A DNA stretch of 64,000 bases from Microstegium vimineum (GCA_022036555.1 CM039135.1:39578243-39642242); one strand, 5' to 3'; counted from the first letter of the stretch, positions 11,564 through 23,599 are shown. Notes: a model not told the origin generated them from the letters alone. Numbers and translations: made by a program.

Positions 11564-12400
11564 ATTAGATATAAATTTTCTAATAAATTAATCTTGCCGA
11601 TCAAAGATTGTAATTCAGTCTTGTTTCTAGGAGCAACCACTTTGTTAATTGCATCAATGGACTTTCTGCCGATCTCTATACCCCTTTGATGCACCATGAA
11701 CCCTAGGAATTGACCTGCCGATACACCAAACACGCACTTATTTGGATTCATCTTTAGCCCATGCTCCCTTGTGCACTCTAGAATCTTCCGCAGGTCGGCA
11801 AGATGCTTCTTAAAGTCCCCGGACTTAACCCGCCACATCATCAATATAGATTTCGACCAATGAACCGATGTACTTATGAAAGATAAAATTCATCGCCCTT
11901 TGATAAGTAGCACTGGCGTTCTTCAACCCAAAAGTCATTACGACCCACTCAAACAAACCGACGTGACCTGAACACCTAAAAGCAGTTTTGTATATATCTT
12001 CTTCAGCCATGAATATTTGATTATATCTAGCATTACCATCCAAAAAACTGATAATTTTATGTCCAGCAAAAGCATAAACTAGTAGGTCAGCAACGAGCAT
12101 TGGATAGTCGTCCATCGGCGTAGCTTTATTGAGATTCCTGAAATCAATACAAACACGAAATTTTCCATTCTTTTTATATACAGGAACCACATTAGAAATT
12201 CATTTGGCATATCGGCATTGCCGAATAAATCCAGTTTCGATTAACTTTGTAATCTCAACTTTAATATCAGATAACACAATGGGATTGCATCGGCGTGCTG
12301 GTTGCCGATGTGGTTGAAATCCCGACTTAATAGGTAACCGATGTTCAACTATCGATCGGTCTAGACCAGGCATCTCGGTATAATCCCAAGCAAAACAATC
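11527..12400 (-). pseudogene. Reverse transcriptase of the gypsy element
   Basis: Palm motifs are visible: FRVCIDFRNLNKATP, FGLKNASATYQRAMN, and the catalytic YIDD at about 11840. Directly after YIDD the frame shifts and continues in the 11527-11844 segment (GDFKKHLADLRKIL, GQFLGFMV). One in-frame stop precedes the fingers near 12200. The enzyme copies the element RNA into DNA in virus-like particles; this copy could not be translated intact. Confidence 0.9.
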
Positions 12401-12567
12401 TTTATATTATTTTAATAAATCACTCAACTGTTGTTTATATTAGGAATCTAACTTAACACTAATAAAAGTTGGCCTAGGCTTCCTACCGTCGCCGATGTCT
12501 ATTTCTAGCAAATCATCGGCTGATGTGAACCCCTGTCCAAGTTTTCCATCATCGGCAAACTGGTCCA

Positions 12568-13224
12568 TTAAACCTCTTCTTCAGAACCGACTGCTTGGAT
12601 CGTTGTAATCCGGTAATCGACCACCTTGAGGAACTCTGTATCCCAAGCTTCACCAAATATGCACTTGGTTTGCTCATAGGTTTCCGATTCTGCCGATGCA
12701 ACAATTGACGGGGCCTCACTTCGGACGACTTCAATCTTATCTCCAACCCATTGCACAAGGCTTTGGTGCATGGTGGAAGGTACACAACAATTAGCGTGGA
12801 TCCAATCTCTTCCCAAGAGCAAGTTGTAGGAGCCTTTACCACTGATCACGAAAAACATCGTCGGCAAAGTTTTGCTGTCGATGGTCAACTCGACACATAT
12901 TGCCCCCATAGCTGGTGACACATTGCCTTCAAAATCCTTCAGCTTTATGTCTGTTCTGACTAAGTCTTGGTCACCTTTTCCAAGCTTCCTGAACATGACA
13001 TACGACATTATGTTGATTGACGCTCCACCATCTACCAGCATCCTTGATACTTGCTGCCCATCAACTTTGCCTTTGACAAACAACGCCCTCAAATGTTGCC
13101 TTTCATCATCAGCAGGCTTTTCAAAGATAACTGCCATCGGGTCCAGAACTAACTGAGCCATCTCAGCAGCCTCTTCCTCAGCCTCAGCAGGTGCCATAAA
13201 TTCCATCGGCAACATAACAACCAT
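12568..13224 (-). pseudogene. Aspartic protease of the gypsy element
   Basis: The active-site motif is LVDGGAS, with Gly where many retropepsins have Ser or Thr, as in many Tat-type elements. The second conserved block is YNLLLGRDWIH. The 218-codon frame is open. It would cleave the Gag-Pol polyprotein. Confidence 0.85.
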
Positions 13225-13827
13225 GTTGACTTATGCCGATGGACTCCTCTCCTGGTGTTTTGGCCTCCACTCCCAAACTGGAGATTCTCCCTTCGAAGGG
13301 TTTTCACCATAACACAGATCATTCTGGCGTTGACGCTAGATCCTCCTTCTCTGAGTCTTCGTCAGGCCTTTGGGACACCATTGAGGAAGCTTAGTCTTCC
13401 AAACAGGTTGGTACTATTTCTCACTGTGTCGGCTTGTATTACCCCTTATGTTTGGATCTCTAGAGAATATCTCTTCATCGGGCACTCTTGCATCAGCCAT
13501 CTCTTCAAGCTTTTCCTGACGAACACGCTTGCCAAGCCTGTCATGTACGCTAAGTTTGCCCCCAAGCCGATTATGCACCGACTCCTTTCTGATCGGCCTA
13601 TCATAGCTTGCTCCTCGATCATCCGAACATGATCTCTTTCCCGACCGATCGGAAGGATAATACCTGTTGCACTCGGGGTAATTATTGGCAGTGGGTAGCT
13701 TGATGCCTTCTTCCCAACAATGAACGAAGAAAGGATAATTTCAATGATCTTTATGTCAACGCCATTCCCGGTTCCTTTCTTCTTCCCGCTGCCGATATTG
13801 CTCCTCTTGAGAGTGCCGATATTCCTG
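13225..13827 (-). pseudogene. Gag-protease linker region with a conserved WCP-GLT motif
   Basis: On the minus strand it reads PQWCPKGLTKTQRRR with stops close by. This WCP..GLT.(S/T)Q motif is common in gag-pol linkers of Tat-type elements. Several stops and frame changes show decay. The plus-strand open frames here are shadows. Confidence 0.65.
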
Positions 13828-16288
13828 TCACGGTTGTCTGTGCGTGATTACAACGCCATATCCACGAGATCTCCCGACGTTGTTACCTTCGTCAGCAATT
13901 CTCTTGCCATTCTCACCATCGGCGCACCTTTTTCCCTTCACATCATACACAACTATTTGATGTTTAGGATCTACCGATGCATTCTTCTTGGCGGCTTCCG
14001 ATGTCAGTACTTTAACCTTCTCACTAGCTTCCACCATATTGCTTGGAAACGGGTGCTGGTCGAACTTCATCGGCTTCTGAGTTTTAGAATTTTCAAATTT
14101 AATTCGTCCAGCCCCGATTTCTGACTGCAATTGCTGTCTAAAGACTTTGCAATCATTGGAAGTGTGTGAGGTTGCGTCATGCCACTTACAATACCTCATC
14201 CTTCTAAGATCTTCAGCCGATGGAATCACTTGATTAGGTGCTAGCTTAATTCGCCCTTTTTGAAGCAACAGATCAAATATCCTATCGGCTTTAGCAGTAT
14301 CAAAAGTGAATCTTTCAGCCTCCTTCTGACCAAACGGATAGGATATCAGCTTCTTATCCTTCACCCATTCAGCAACGCCGATATCTGTCCCTTCATCTAA
14401 CTCGGACTCTTCTTCCTATTCGATGAAAGACACCTTCTTGTTCCAAGTCTTTCTAGGTTCGAAGGCTTTGATTTCCTGATCGGCAACTCTCTGTACGAGA
14501 TGGCTCAAACTCCCGAACTCTTGAGATGCGTACTTGTCCTTGATGTGTGGCAGTAATCCCCGAAAGGCTAAATCTGTCAATTACCGATCATCCAGCACTA
14601 ACATGTAGCATTTATTCTTCACGTCCCGAAGCCTTTAGATGAAACTTTCTACTGATTTGTCATTGCGCTGTTTAAGCTTGACCAAATCGGTAATCCTCTT
14701 CTCATGAACGTCAGAGAAGAAGTATTTGTGAAACTGCTTCTCCAGATCGGCCCAAGTAATCACAGAATTCGGAGGAAGTGACATGAACCATGTAAACGTC
14801 GATCCAGATAAAGACGACGAGAACAATCTCACCCTTAGCTCATCTCTGCTAGTTGCCTCTCCACATTGGATAATGAAGCGGTTGATGTGCTCCATCGTCG
14901 ATGTATCATCTTGGCCAGAAAACTTTGTGAAATCCAGCACCTTGTACCGATTTGGGAGAGGAATCAAGTCGTAGGCCTGAGGGTATGGCGTTCGATAAGA
15001 GTATGTATTGACCTTAAGCTTGATGTCGAACTGCTCTTTCATGACTTCGGCAATTTTGTCGGCCTAGTATGCATCATGATCCTGCCGATGGATCGGCTAA
15101 ATATTAACTGGTTGGACTGATTGATACGCCCCTTCTTGCCTTTGCGGCAAATAGGCTGATCCGACTGGTACAGGCGCAACACCACCTTGTTGAATATTAT
15201 GCACCAGTTGATTTGCCTATGTATAACTTTGGGCACCCATTGGGGCATACTGCGGCATGATATTCATCGATCGATACACCGATGTTTCATTCTGAGTGTT
15301 CGCCGGGTAATGGTACTGCTGCGCTCCCGCTACTTGATGTCCAGGTTGCACCACCTGTTGTTGAATCTGATTAGTTCATCCAGGATTATAATTCATCGGC
15401 ATGTGATTTGCCAATAATTGATAACCACCCAGCGTCTATTGTTCTTGTATCTTGGAGTATTCAACAAATTGGCTCCCTTGGTGCACTGACATTCCAGCCT
15501 GAGGATTTGCCATCATCATGGGACGGTTTATCACTGCCAAATGCCGATGGTTGCCCGTGAGACATTTTGGGTATCGCCATCTGAAGATCTCCTGGTGGCA
15601 ACTACACATTTGGAGAAGATATAGCATAATGTACTATCGGACTCACCGGCTGTGCCGATATTACCGATTCCATAGAGGTCTTTCCCACTGCACTATTGCC
15701 TTGGATCAATTTAGCATCGGCAGATGAATCCGGAGGCATACCGTATCCCCACCAGTTAACGGAAGTTGGTTGACTCTGGACTACATGTTCTAACATTGCC
15801 GACGCCACCGGATCGGTGTTCAACCGAACGACGCTTGCAGGGCTCGATCTCGGTGGTGTAACTTCATCGGTAGAAGGATTTACAGGTTGGAACGCTGGAG
15901 CCGCCGATGAAGTCGTGGCAGATGCCGATCCAGGTTGATGATACGCTGGACCAACATATCTAGGTGGATGTCCTTCTTTGAAAGATTGCATGACAGCATT
16001 GTATACAGTATTTGACAGCACATTGGAGTGGCTAATCAACGCCTGATTTAACGCAGAATTAACCATATCTTGCAACTTACCAGGATTGGCATCGAAAGTG
16101 ACCTGCCACGGCAACGATGGATCTTACTTCTGGACTGCATCGCCGCTCCTGTTTAGGCTGAAGGATTTCAAATATAGTTGCTTGTATTCCTCCATAGTCT
16201 GATCCATAGCTTGCTTCTGATTATCCTTCATATCTGCTTCGGAGACTTCAATGACGTTCCTTGGATTGACGTCAGTAGAATCACCCAT
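13828..16288 (-). pseudogene. Gag of the gypsy element
   Basis: The start is chosen at 16288 (MGDSTDVNP), the first Met after the 5' LTR and primer site. An in-frame TAA lies 54 codons later, near 16124. The Retrotrans_gag core is at 14635-15042, with FTWFMSLPPNSVITWADLE typical of the family. A zinc-knuckle-like CKWHDATSHTSNDC follows in 13828-14364. Frames change at least at ~15040-15250 and ~14400-14630. Gag forms the virus-like particle. Confidence 0.85.
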
Positions 16289-16309
16289 GATCGTGATCAA
16301 GAGATGTAT

Positions 16310-16339
16310 CTAGGGTCCCACCGGGTGTACCAAAAGAGG
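16310..16339 (-). other. Primer-binding region of the gypsy element
   Basis: On the minus strand the LTR end GTGTCAACA is followed after a few bases by TTTGGTACACCCGGTGGGA. A TGG start is expected for a tRNA 3' end complement. I could not assign the tRNA. Confidence 0.5.
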
Positions 16340-17125
16340 TGTTGACACAAAAAGCGTCGGATCTGCGAACACCTCGGGCTTATACCCGAATTCGATATCC
16401 AGGGTGTGCCAGTCGATTTGACCAGTTAATCGACAAGGACGATAACTAGAACAACGATGAACAAGACGACAGCGATGCGCCCGGACGTCAAAGCTCAAAT
16501 TGCTCAAAAAGCGGAACTCGCGAGGTAGACGGAGATCTTGTAGATGCAGCCCATCGAGATCGTAAGAACTCGTAGGTAAACTAGAACTAATGTGATAAAA
16601 GTAGATGCTGCAAAAGTAGATAAAAAGTAATAGATTTGTTTTTGATTGATTGTCTATTTCACGCAAGCCCTAGGTACATATTTATACTCCGGTAGAAGGA
16701 GTTGTACACAGACACAACTCATACATAAACAAAACTCCTATTTTTAAGGAAATAAATAACTCGTGCAAGAGTTGGACTCAAATTAAAAAAACAAATACTA
16801 GTATATAATCACTAGTTTCCATATCCGTTTTCGTTACGATGACACCTTCCATCGGCGGATTTCTTTCAATCTGCAACCTTCCTTTAATGCCATCGGCAAC
16901 CTTCGCTGTCGTCAGTCATATCATTCTGCATTCACCAGCATGCTTCCCTATCGGCAACATCTTCATCGGCAACTTTCCAATCGGCACACAGCTTTCTTCT
17001 CTTTCTCCCTTGACGCTTCTTCAATCAACCGGCAGCATCATGATGCCGATGAGGAACAGCAATCACCCCCTTGCCGATCAATGCACTTGGTTTAATATTG
17101 ACCCGTACAAAAAACTGTGTCAACA
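16340..17125 (-). repeat. 5' LTR of the gypsy element, 786 bp
   Basis: Bounded by inverted termini TGTTGACAC at 16340 and GTGTCAACA at 17125. It matches 1-482 from base 16628 onward. It contains seven GCCGAT/ATCGGC hexamers, mostly in the part proximal to the transcription start. Confidence 0.92.
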
Positions 17126-18033
17126 ACTATCAATTGAGTGCTATGTGAAGCCATCGCCAACAATGTAATGTTTCACCGTCAAGCAACTCGACTTTGTGTA
17201 AACCACCTTAAACAGATGTAGATCTAAAATAGTAATTGTAGTAGACAACGAAATGACCGATTCAAGTTATTATTCATTATTCATTAACAATAAACTTGGG
17301 GGGGGGGGGCAAGAACTTGATTTGTGTATCAGTGGCTGGAGCTGATAGGCAAGATCACTATACTTTCATGTATTCATAAACAAACAACATGATACAAGCA
17401 AAACTTGGACACAACAATGACTCAGCATATATCATAGACAAGATTAGATAGATCGAAATAGAATTTTAGAAAGCAGATAAATACAATGGTACATTAGGAC
17501 AAAGGCAAGTCAAAAAATATTGTACATGAAGCCTCTAATATACTTTCTAGGATTTCTCTTATGATACACAGTTCTAGATTTAGGGATGGATTGGGTGAAA
17601 GCCAAACCTGTGCATCCGTCGATTAAAAATTCTTTCTAGAAAACAAATACATCATGATTACAAATTTGAAAAGTAGGTGTGGTGCACCTTATGTAAAGAA
17701 GTAATTTTTCTATACAATTTTATGCTTCTTGTTTTTTTTTTGCACTGATTGCTAATTTGCATTCCTTCTAAGTTCTCAAAACATGTAAAATACAAAGTTC
17801 TAGCATTTTATTGAGTTTATGCAGATGCAAAAGAAGATTTTTTTTAGAAAAATAATATATTAATATCCTAGTTTCTGCATCGACCAATGCATATGGTTAT
17901 TTCTTATTACAAATAAGAGTAAAACCGTCTAGGAAATCTCAAAAACAAAGTTTTGAGTTATTAAGAATATAAATAGTCTTTCCAAAAACCACAACTAGAA
18001 AACAATTCTATTTAACTTGGAAGGAATACGACA
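17126..18033. other. Intergenic, no gene seen
   Basis: AT-rich flank of the gypsy element with a G12 run at 17298-17309. No coding similarity or clear transposon ends were found. Confidence 0.5.
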
Positions 18034-18035
18034 TA

Positions 18036-18295
18036 CTCCCTCCGTCCCAAAAAAAAGTCGCTATGGAAATCATGCGAGTCAAACTTTCTCAATTTGGACT
18101 AGATTTTTAGAAAATATGTGCAATGTTTATATCTCCAAATAAATTTATTATAAAAATATATTCAAAGATCTACCTAATGATACTAAATATATGCTATAAA
18201 TAAATATTAATATTTTATGAAATATAGTTGGTCAAAGTTAAAATCAGTTGACTTTTTGGGAAGCGAGAATGACTCTTTTTTTTGGGACAAGAGAG
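18036..18295. mobile_element. Stowaway-type MITE, 260 bp, TA target
   Basis: Ends CTCCCTCCGTCCCAAAAAA and its imperfect inverted copy TTTTTTTTGGGACAAGAGAG. TA lies outside both ends (18034-18035, 18296-18297). This is the Tc1/mariner-type Stowaway signature. Confidence 0.85.
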
Positions 18296-18297
18296 TA

Positions 18298-18915
18298 TTT
18301 TAGTTTTTTAAGCTCCAAAGATACTCACTCCATATGCTAAATATATTCAAGATTATAAGATTATTGAGCCCATGTGCGTCGATCACGTAATCTCTAGCAT
18401 TTAATCTAGATATTCGGATTATTTGATTTGAATGGAATAAAAGTAAGCCCGGTCCAATAATAAAATCCAACAGAAAACACCCTGAGTAATACAGTCCAGG
18501 CGTCCAGCGCTCATCTCTTTGTTCATCACTAATCATCAGAGCGGTCGCATCACGATTCACGAATGTCTCGCAGTCTGCACACAACGAGGGCCTGCTGGCG
18601 GGCCCCTGTCCTGAGTGCATGCATATGCATTGCCTCTTGCCTGATGATATCATTGCCTCTGTCCTGGCGGAGAACAGGTCGGCAAGAGGTTGTGTGGGCC
18701 ACTCCCAGTTGTCCCGAAAGTCCATGTGCCAAATATCATTGGCCTATGGCCTTCTGAAATGGTACTTTAATGAGCATTGCCGACCAGAATGAACGTAATC
18801 TTTTCATTTTAATCCCTGACGTGGAATATCTGATCAGACATCGTACGGACACGGTAAATCAATAAATATTAACGGGGACGCTAATATTTAGCGGTCGTAG
18901 AGTAACATGCACTGC
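18298..18915. other. Intergenic, no gene seen
   Basis: Contains a minus-strand open frame at 18300-18725 with no recognisable domain or composition of a gene. Nothing else is supported. Confidence 0.4.
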
Positions 18916-18917
18916 GA

Positions 18918-18948
18918 TATGTACTCCCTCCCTCTGAAACTAAAAATC
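18918..18948. mobile_element. Left end of a Stowaway MITE interrupted by a LINE
   Basis: ACTCCCTCCCTCTGAAACTAA is the MITE terminus. The MITE interior resumes after the LINE at about 19872 (ACAATTTTAGTCAAACTTTT). The right terminus is not found. Confidence 0.6.
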
Positions 18949-19874
18949 GTTTTTTTTTCGAAAACGTGCTTGCACGTATTTCATTAAAAGATAAACAAAG
19001 GGTGTGATTGGTTGCTTTGGTAAAAAGAAACCGGGATGGAGAGTCGGTTCAAGATGGTGAGATGCATGTTCAAATCGTGCACCTAGTCGTGTTTGGTTTC
19101 TTTGTTGTTGGTCCAGTACGTCTTGTTTGGTTGCATGCATAGATGGAAGTTTTGAGTGTATGACATATAGACCTCTTTACCACACATGTATCATATCGTC
19201 CTGTATCACAAGGGAAGTGAGAATTGAAAAGATGAAACCGTGCGGAATAGAGAGGTGAAAATGTATGAGATGGAGTAGGGAAACGATGCCAGAGAGGCAA
19301 CCAAACATGGTGAGTGCATCAAGCGGTGCTGAAATAGGATGCAGGATGGGCTCTTCCTTGCAACCAATCACCCCTGCACTATAGTGCTTATCAGCGAGAT
19401 GGCAAAGCACTAGACGACCCCCGAATTGCTAAGTCGATTATACAAGAAAGAACGTGCGACAGCTGAAGACAAAGAAGCGTAGATAGAAGACTACAACTCC
19501 TGCACCATGAAAACCGACATCGCCCGAAAGCCCGCGCCTAGCCATTCGTTGGCCTCCTCCATGATCTGCAGAGTCAGCCGAGAGGGTGAAAGGGATTCTG
19601 ACTTAAACGTTCTGCGGTTGCGCTCCTTCCATATCCCCCATGAGGTGAGGAGAACGACGGAGTCGAATCCCCTGCGACAATGGCGTGGCAGCCCCGTGCG
19701 AGTCAGTAGCCACCATTCACACAGGGTGTCCTCCGGTGTCGGGGCGAGGTGATGAATGCCTGCAAACCGCAGAAACCGGAACCAGACCTCCCGACGGAAG
19801 ACACAGGAGCAGAGAAGGTGGTTCGTGGTCTCGTCGTCCTGATCACAGAGTGTGGTCCGTGGTACCGCGTGGTC
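18949..19874 (-). mobile_element. 5'-truncated LINE (ORF2 C-terminus)
   Basis: Minus-strand non-LTR retrotransposon tail. The left end is a T run (the poly-A tail on the minus strand) preceded by 3' UTR. It inserted in the Stowaway MITE; CGTTTT occurs at both junctions, so target duplication and tail overlap. A Tourist-like MITE is nested at 18999-19374. Confidence 0.75.
18999..19374. mobile_element. Tourist-like MITE nested in the LINE
   Basis: Left end GGGTGTGATTGGTTG and right end CAACCAATCACCCC are inverted repeats of the same type as the element at 21398. The target duplication is unclear, so the exact borders are approximate. Confidence 0.6.
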
Positions 19875-19890
19875 TCGTTTTACAATTTTA
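19491..19890 (-). pseudogene. LINE ORF2 C-terminal zinc-binding (zf-RVT) segment
   Basis: The reading frame shows LCDQDDETTNHLLCSC followed by VWFRFL, the Cys/His pattern of the zf-RVT domain that closes plant L1-type ORF2 proteins, and then SWGIWKERNRRTF, typical of the same tail. The RT and endonuclease parts are absent. The frame upstream of about 19880 belongs to the MITE and is fortuitous. Confidence 0.8.
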
Positions 19891-20777
19891 GTCAAACTTT
19901 TCTTAGCTAGATTTACAGAAAACGTAATAGTATTTACGTACCAAATAAATAGAATGTCAAGATATATTTCATGATCCATTTAATAAAACTAATTTGATTT
20001 CTAGCTATTTAATTTGGTGTGTGCATTTTTCTTTGAGCTTAAATAAAGTTTAAAAAATAATTTAGAATAAATATTGAAACAATAAACTCTGACGGGAGAA
20101 GACATAATTTTAATTAGTCAATGGTTGTGATTAGGCAAACAATAAATTTGATGTCTTTAATAAAATTTAATGTGATTTCTAACATAATTCTAGTAAAACT
20201 ATTGGAGGATAATTTTTATTGTTTTGTCAAAAATAATGGATGTCAAGTTGATTTGGCAAACTCTTGAAGATGTTTTAAGTAGCCTAACTTTTTCTGTTCT
20301 TTTAAAATATGAAAGAAAAATAGTTAGAGCTAACTTATGATTCAGCTAGCGCGGGTGCCTACGTGAAACCGACCATATCGTCCATATCCTTTGAACAAGA
20401 TTCGTAGATTCTCAAGAATCACATCTGATCTGTGGTCCTATATCAACAGAGCTTTTGTTGATAACCAACCAGTACGGTCTTGTTATGATGCTTATATTAT
20501 CTAGAGACTGTGGTAGGTAGTGCTGATCTTATTTTAGCCGGAAAGGGAGATTCCAGTATGTGGATAGAATATGTTGCAAGTTGGTGGCAATAATAAAGCC
20601 AATAACGTTTGCTTCTCCTTTTCGTTTTAAAAAAAAAACAAAAGACACGTGTTGGGCTCCTGCGCGGTCCCATCGGCCAAGCGAACGAGATGAGAGCCAC
20701 ATGCATCTCCGCAGGGAAGGATGAGCCATGGCCCCCACCATGAACGCGACCGGACGAGGTATGTAGTCAGGTCGGCA
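19877..20777. other. MITE interior remnant and intergenic DNA
   Basis: The first ~150 bp are Stowaway interior. The rest is AT-rich to 20330, then of mixed composition. No gene recognised. Confidence 0.45.
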
Positions 20778-20890
20778 ACCGGCACGAGAGTAGGCCGGGT
20801 CACCTCGATCAGCTCAGCGAGTCGGCAGTGCGCGGGTGGGGTGGTCAGTCACCACGCCGGCGCCGCCTCGTCCAATCCTCGTCCTCGTCC
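20778..20890. repeat. GC-rich dispersed repeat, copy 1
   Basis: A block that starts ACCGGCACGAGAGTAGG and ends CGCCGCCTCGTCCAATC matches 33730-33842 in the same orientation with few differences. Its source gene or element is not recognised. Confidence 0.75.
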
Positions 20891-21394
20891 TCGTCCGGTC
20901 CTCCCGGACGGGAATTCGCGGTCCGGAGGGATCGGAGCATCTTGCACAGCAACCTGATCGACGGCCCGGTCCTGTCCGGTAGATGCGGCGCCGTCCCCGG
21001 GAGGGGGGGAGTTCTTGAGCCATTGTCTGATCGGCGCGGCCTGATTGGGCTGCTGGGCTTCGCCGACCAGAGTGAACACCGCGGCACGTTTTCATTCTAT
21101 CTAGGATACACGTCGTCCGACACGACATCGGATCACGTTTGGACGCATATGGATTGGATAAACACGAATCCCAATTCGGCTGATGAGGCACGGTGATCGT
21201 CTGGTCAGATTAAAAAACATTCGGCGATTTGCTTCCGTACATGGCAGCGCGAGATCGGAGGACCCAGCTGCATTTACAGGTCAACCAGTAGCTTCTGGCC
21301 CACTCAACGACACAGTCAACATCTTTGACTTTCACACTCCATCAGTGTAAAATCAGTGTAAAGTAGCACTCAAATTACAAATCATTTTAAAATC
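20891..21394. other. Intergenic GC-rich then AT-rich DNA
   Basis: Overlapping open frames on both strands reflect high GC content. No domain was recognised. Confidence 0.4.
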
Positions 21395-21397
21395 TTA

Positions 21398-21771
21398 AGG
21401 CGTGATTGGTTGTCTAAATGAGACTCAGCCTTGCTCATCGGATGTAGCGTTTGGGTGTTTGGATGCCTGTGCAGCAAGCTTGGGTCTGGTTGCGCGCATG
21501 CAAAAGCTACCGCTCGGCCTGGCCAGAGAGGAACGAAATTGAAATTCATTTCCTCGGACCAGGCTCGCGCAAGCCCACCTCACAAGTATGGTCGTTCGTT
21601 TTCTTCAGTAATCGAGCTAAAAGGCTGCTTCGTGCATGCGCCCAAACAACTGCATGCTCTGTTTGGCTCACCATCCAAACAAACCGGCTTGCATATTATG
21701 AACCTGACACTTGAGGGACAGGCTAGGTTGGTACGCGCCTGGCTGAGTTCCAACGTAAACCAATCACGCCC
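21398..21771. mobile_element. Tourist-like (PIF/Harbinger) MITE, 374 bp, TSD TTA
   Basis: Inverted ends AGGCGTGATTGGTT and AACCAATCACGCCC, with TTA on both sides (21395-21397, 21772-21774). A three-base TWA target is the Harbinger rule. Interior open frames are not genes. Confidence 0.75.
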
Positions 21772-21889
21772 TTAGAGGGTCAGGGCATCTCGAGGTTGAT
21801 CAAAATTGTTGAGAAAATTATAAAAAATTATGACACAAAACAAATATACTATGAGAATATAATTGATGAAGAAAATCTAATAAAACTTA

Positions 21890-22149
21890 CTTCCTCCATT
21901 CCAAATTGTAAGTCATTCTAAGAATCTTGGAGAGTCAAAGCATTTTAAATTTGATCAAAGATTATAGAGAGAACCATAAAGATTTATGACATCAAATAGG
22001 TATAGTATGAAAATATAACTAATAAAGAATCTAATGATACTTAGTTGGTATCAAATATGTTATTATTATATTATATAAATTTGGTCAAATTTTATAAACT
22101 TTGACTCTCCAAAATTCTTGGAATGACTTATAATTTGAGATAGAGGGAG
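21890..22149. mobile_element. Stowaway-type MITE, 260 bp
   Basis: Ends CTTCCTCCATTCCAAATTG and the inverted TATAATTTGAGATAGAGGGAG, flanked by TA. The preceding ~110 bp (21780-21888) look like a diverged piece of the same family interior. Confidence 0.8.
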
Positions 22150-22151
22150 TA

Positions 22152-23591
22152 GTTAACATTGTATATGTTATTGCACATTATCATATCAATTTGATCGGGT
22201 GAAAATGTTTTGGTCCTTCCAAATTTTTAGAATAACACGATTTAGAAAAATGATCTATACGTAATGTGTGATGGACAGTAGGGAGCACAGTAGTATTTTG
22301 GTAACAGGTGTATAGTAGTACTCCGATTGACCGAGTCCGAGCAAAGCATAGAGGCACACACACGAAGCAAGCAAAGAATTTGACCTTGACATTTGACGCT
22401 GACCGGAGCACCACTCTCCTGAATCCTGACGGTAATCCGCAGTGGACGCCCCGCGCCCGCGAGCTGTCGCCAATCTGTACGCGTCGCCCTCGAATCACCT
22501 CCACTTCTCCACACGTCATGTTCGCAGACAGCACCAGCAACGTTTTCACGCCACCAGCACGGGCACGGGCACGGGGGCAGTATCGGCAAAGTGGCAGCAA
22601 AGGCACCGGTATTCGTAGCTCTTTTGGGTGTGGGACCCGGCAAGGCACGGTTCCGTCGAGATCCCAGTGATATTTTAGGTATTCAGCAGCATGGATCTCA
22701 ATTTTTGTGCCTCAACGACCTCGGATAAACAATACACGGGTTCGTGCCTGACAGCAGGATGGTAACAATACCGTAATTTTACCTGAGGTCAACATTCTTT
22801 TCTTTTTCTATTTTACATTTTACCCACTTGGCCACTTGTGTGAACAGCATTTGTTTTCTTCTACTCACTCATCTACTGAACTCATGTTTTTACACGTATT
22901 AACTCACAAAAAGACTAGTGCTAGAATCTTTAACATGCACTCCAATACGAAAGAAGCATAAGGCTAATTCTAGTGCAAAGTCTTATAACATTGTACTCTA
23001 GAAAAAGTTATGGATAAAGCCAGAATATGCAAAGACCTGCAAGTTACTGATATAATTGAGCATAAATTTAAAATTAACTTTATTATCTTTGACCAACAAT
23101 TAATTCAATTATATATGAAGTATATTGCAAAATGTGTACATTGCATTTGTATATATAAATATTTTCTAATGGTCAAACTTTTGTTATAATAACTTATATA
23201 TTTTAAAGAAAAATTAGCAGTTAAAGTGTACGTTTGAAGACCACACGGTGTCAAAACGTGCATTATATTTTAAAATGGAGGGAGCATATTGCTAGACTTT
23301 ATTTATATAGGCCAATTTAAATATATTTTTTACAGCACATGTGGCAAAGAACTCTGTCATGCTCGTGACGAAATCATCTCTAGTTTCGATCAAAACCATC
23401 ATTCAAATCCGGCTCCGAATGTACATTGATATGGTTGTCCATTAGCAAAAGTAGTTTAAAGCAATGTAGTCCTGGCCCTTGGTTATTACTCCACTCGTTA
23501 TTGCAAACGTCCAAATGAGTGTATGTTAATATTTGTTTAAGTTAGGAGAGAAAAGAGAAAGACGCCATAGAAATTCTAAAATGCTTAAAAC
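22152..23591. other. Intergenic; Stowaway remnant near the end
   Basis: AAATGGAGGGAGCATA at about 23273-23288 is a right-hand Stowaway terminus with AT-rich interior before it and no clear left end. The open frame at 22308-22670 has no recognisable domain. Confidence 0.45.
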
Positions 23592-23599
23592 ATTTTAAC

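Larger units (their letters stand above)
1..17125 (-). mobile_element. Ty3/gypsy LTR retrotransposon, Tat-lineage type, with antisense PMD gene (left end cut by window)
   Basis: A near-identical sequence at 1-482 and 16628-17125 defines the two LTRs. Gag, protease, RT, RNase H and integrase read on the minus strand from 16288 down to 9331, so the 5' LTR is the right copy and the 3' LTR the left copy. Between pol and the 3' LTR lies a plus-strand, intron-containing plant-mobile-domain gene. A second RNase H domain and this extra antisense gene are features of the Tat group. The element is dead: gag and pol carry several stops and frameshifts, and two solo LTRs (727-2178 and 4974-8716) are nested in it. 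About 288 bp of the 3' LTR lie left of the window, so its target duplication cannot be checked; the base run after the right LTR is ACTAT. Confidence 0.92.

Noticed and set aside
13255..15727. Plus-strand open frames opposite gag
   Set aside because: Same reason: shadows of the decayed gag frames.
1..17125. GCCGAT as a dehydration-responsive (DRE/CRT) element array
   Set aside because: The DRE core is CCGAC, not CCGAT. Similarity is partial and the motif is also spread through coding DNA.
18300..18725. 141-codon minus-strand open frame as a gene
   Set aside because: AT-rich ends, no motif, and it begins in a MITE border.
22308..22670. 120-codon open frame as a gene
   Set aside because: No domain, no promoter or splice evidence, and overlapping frames on the other strand of similar length.
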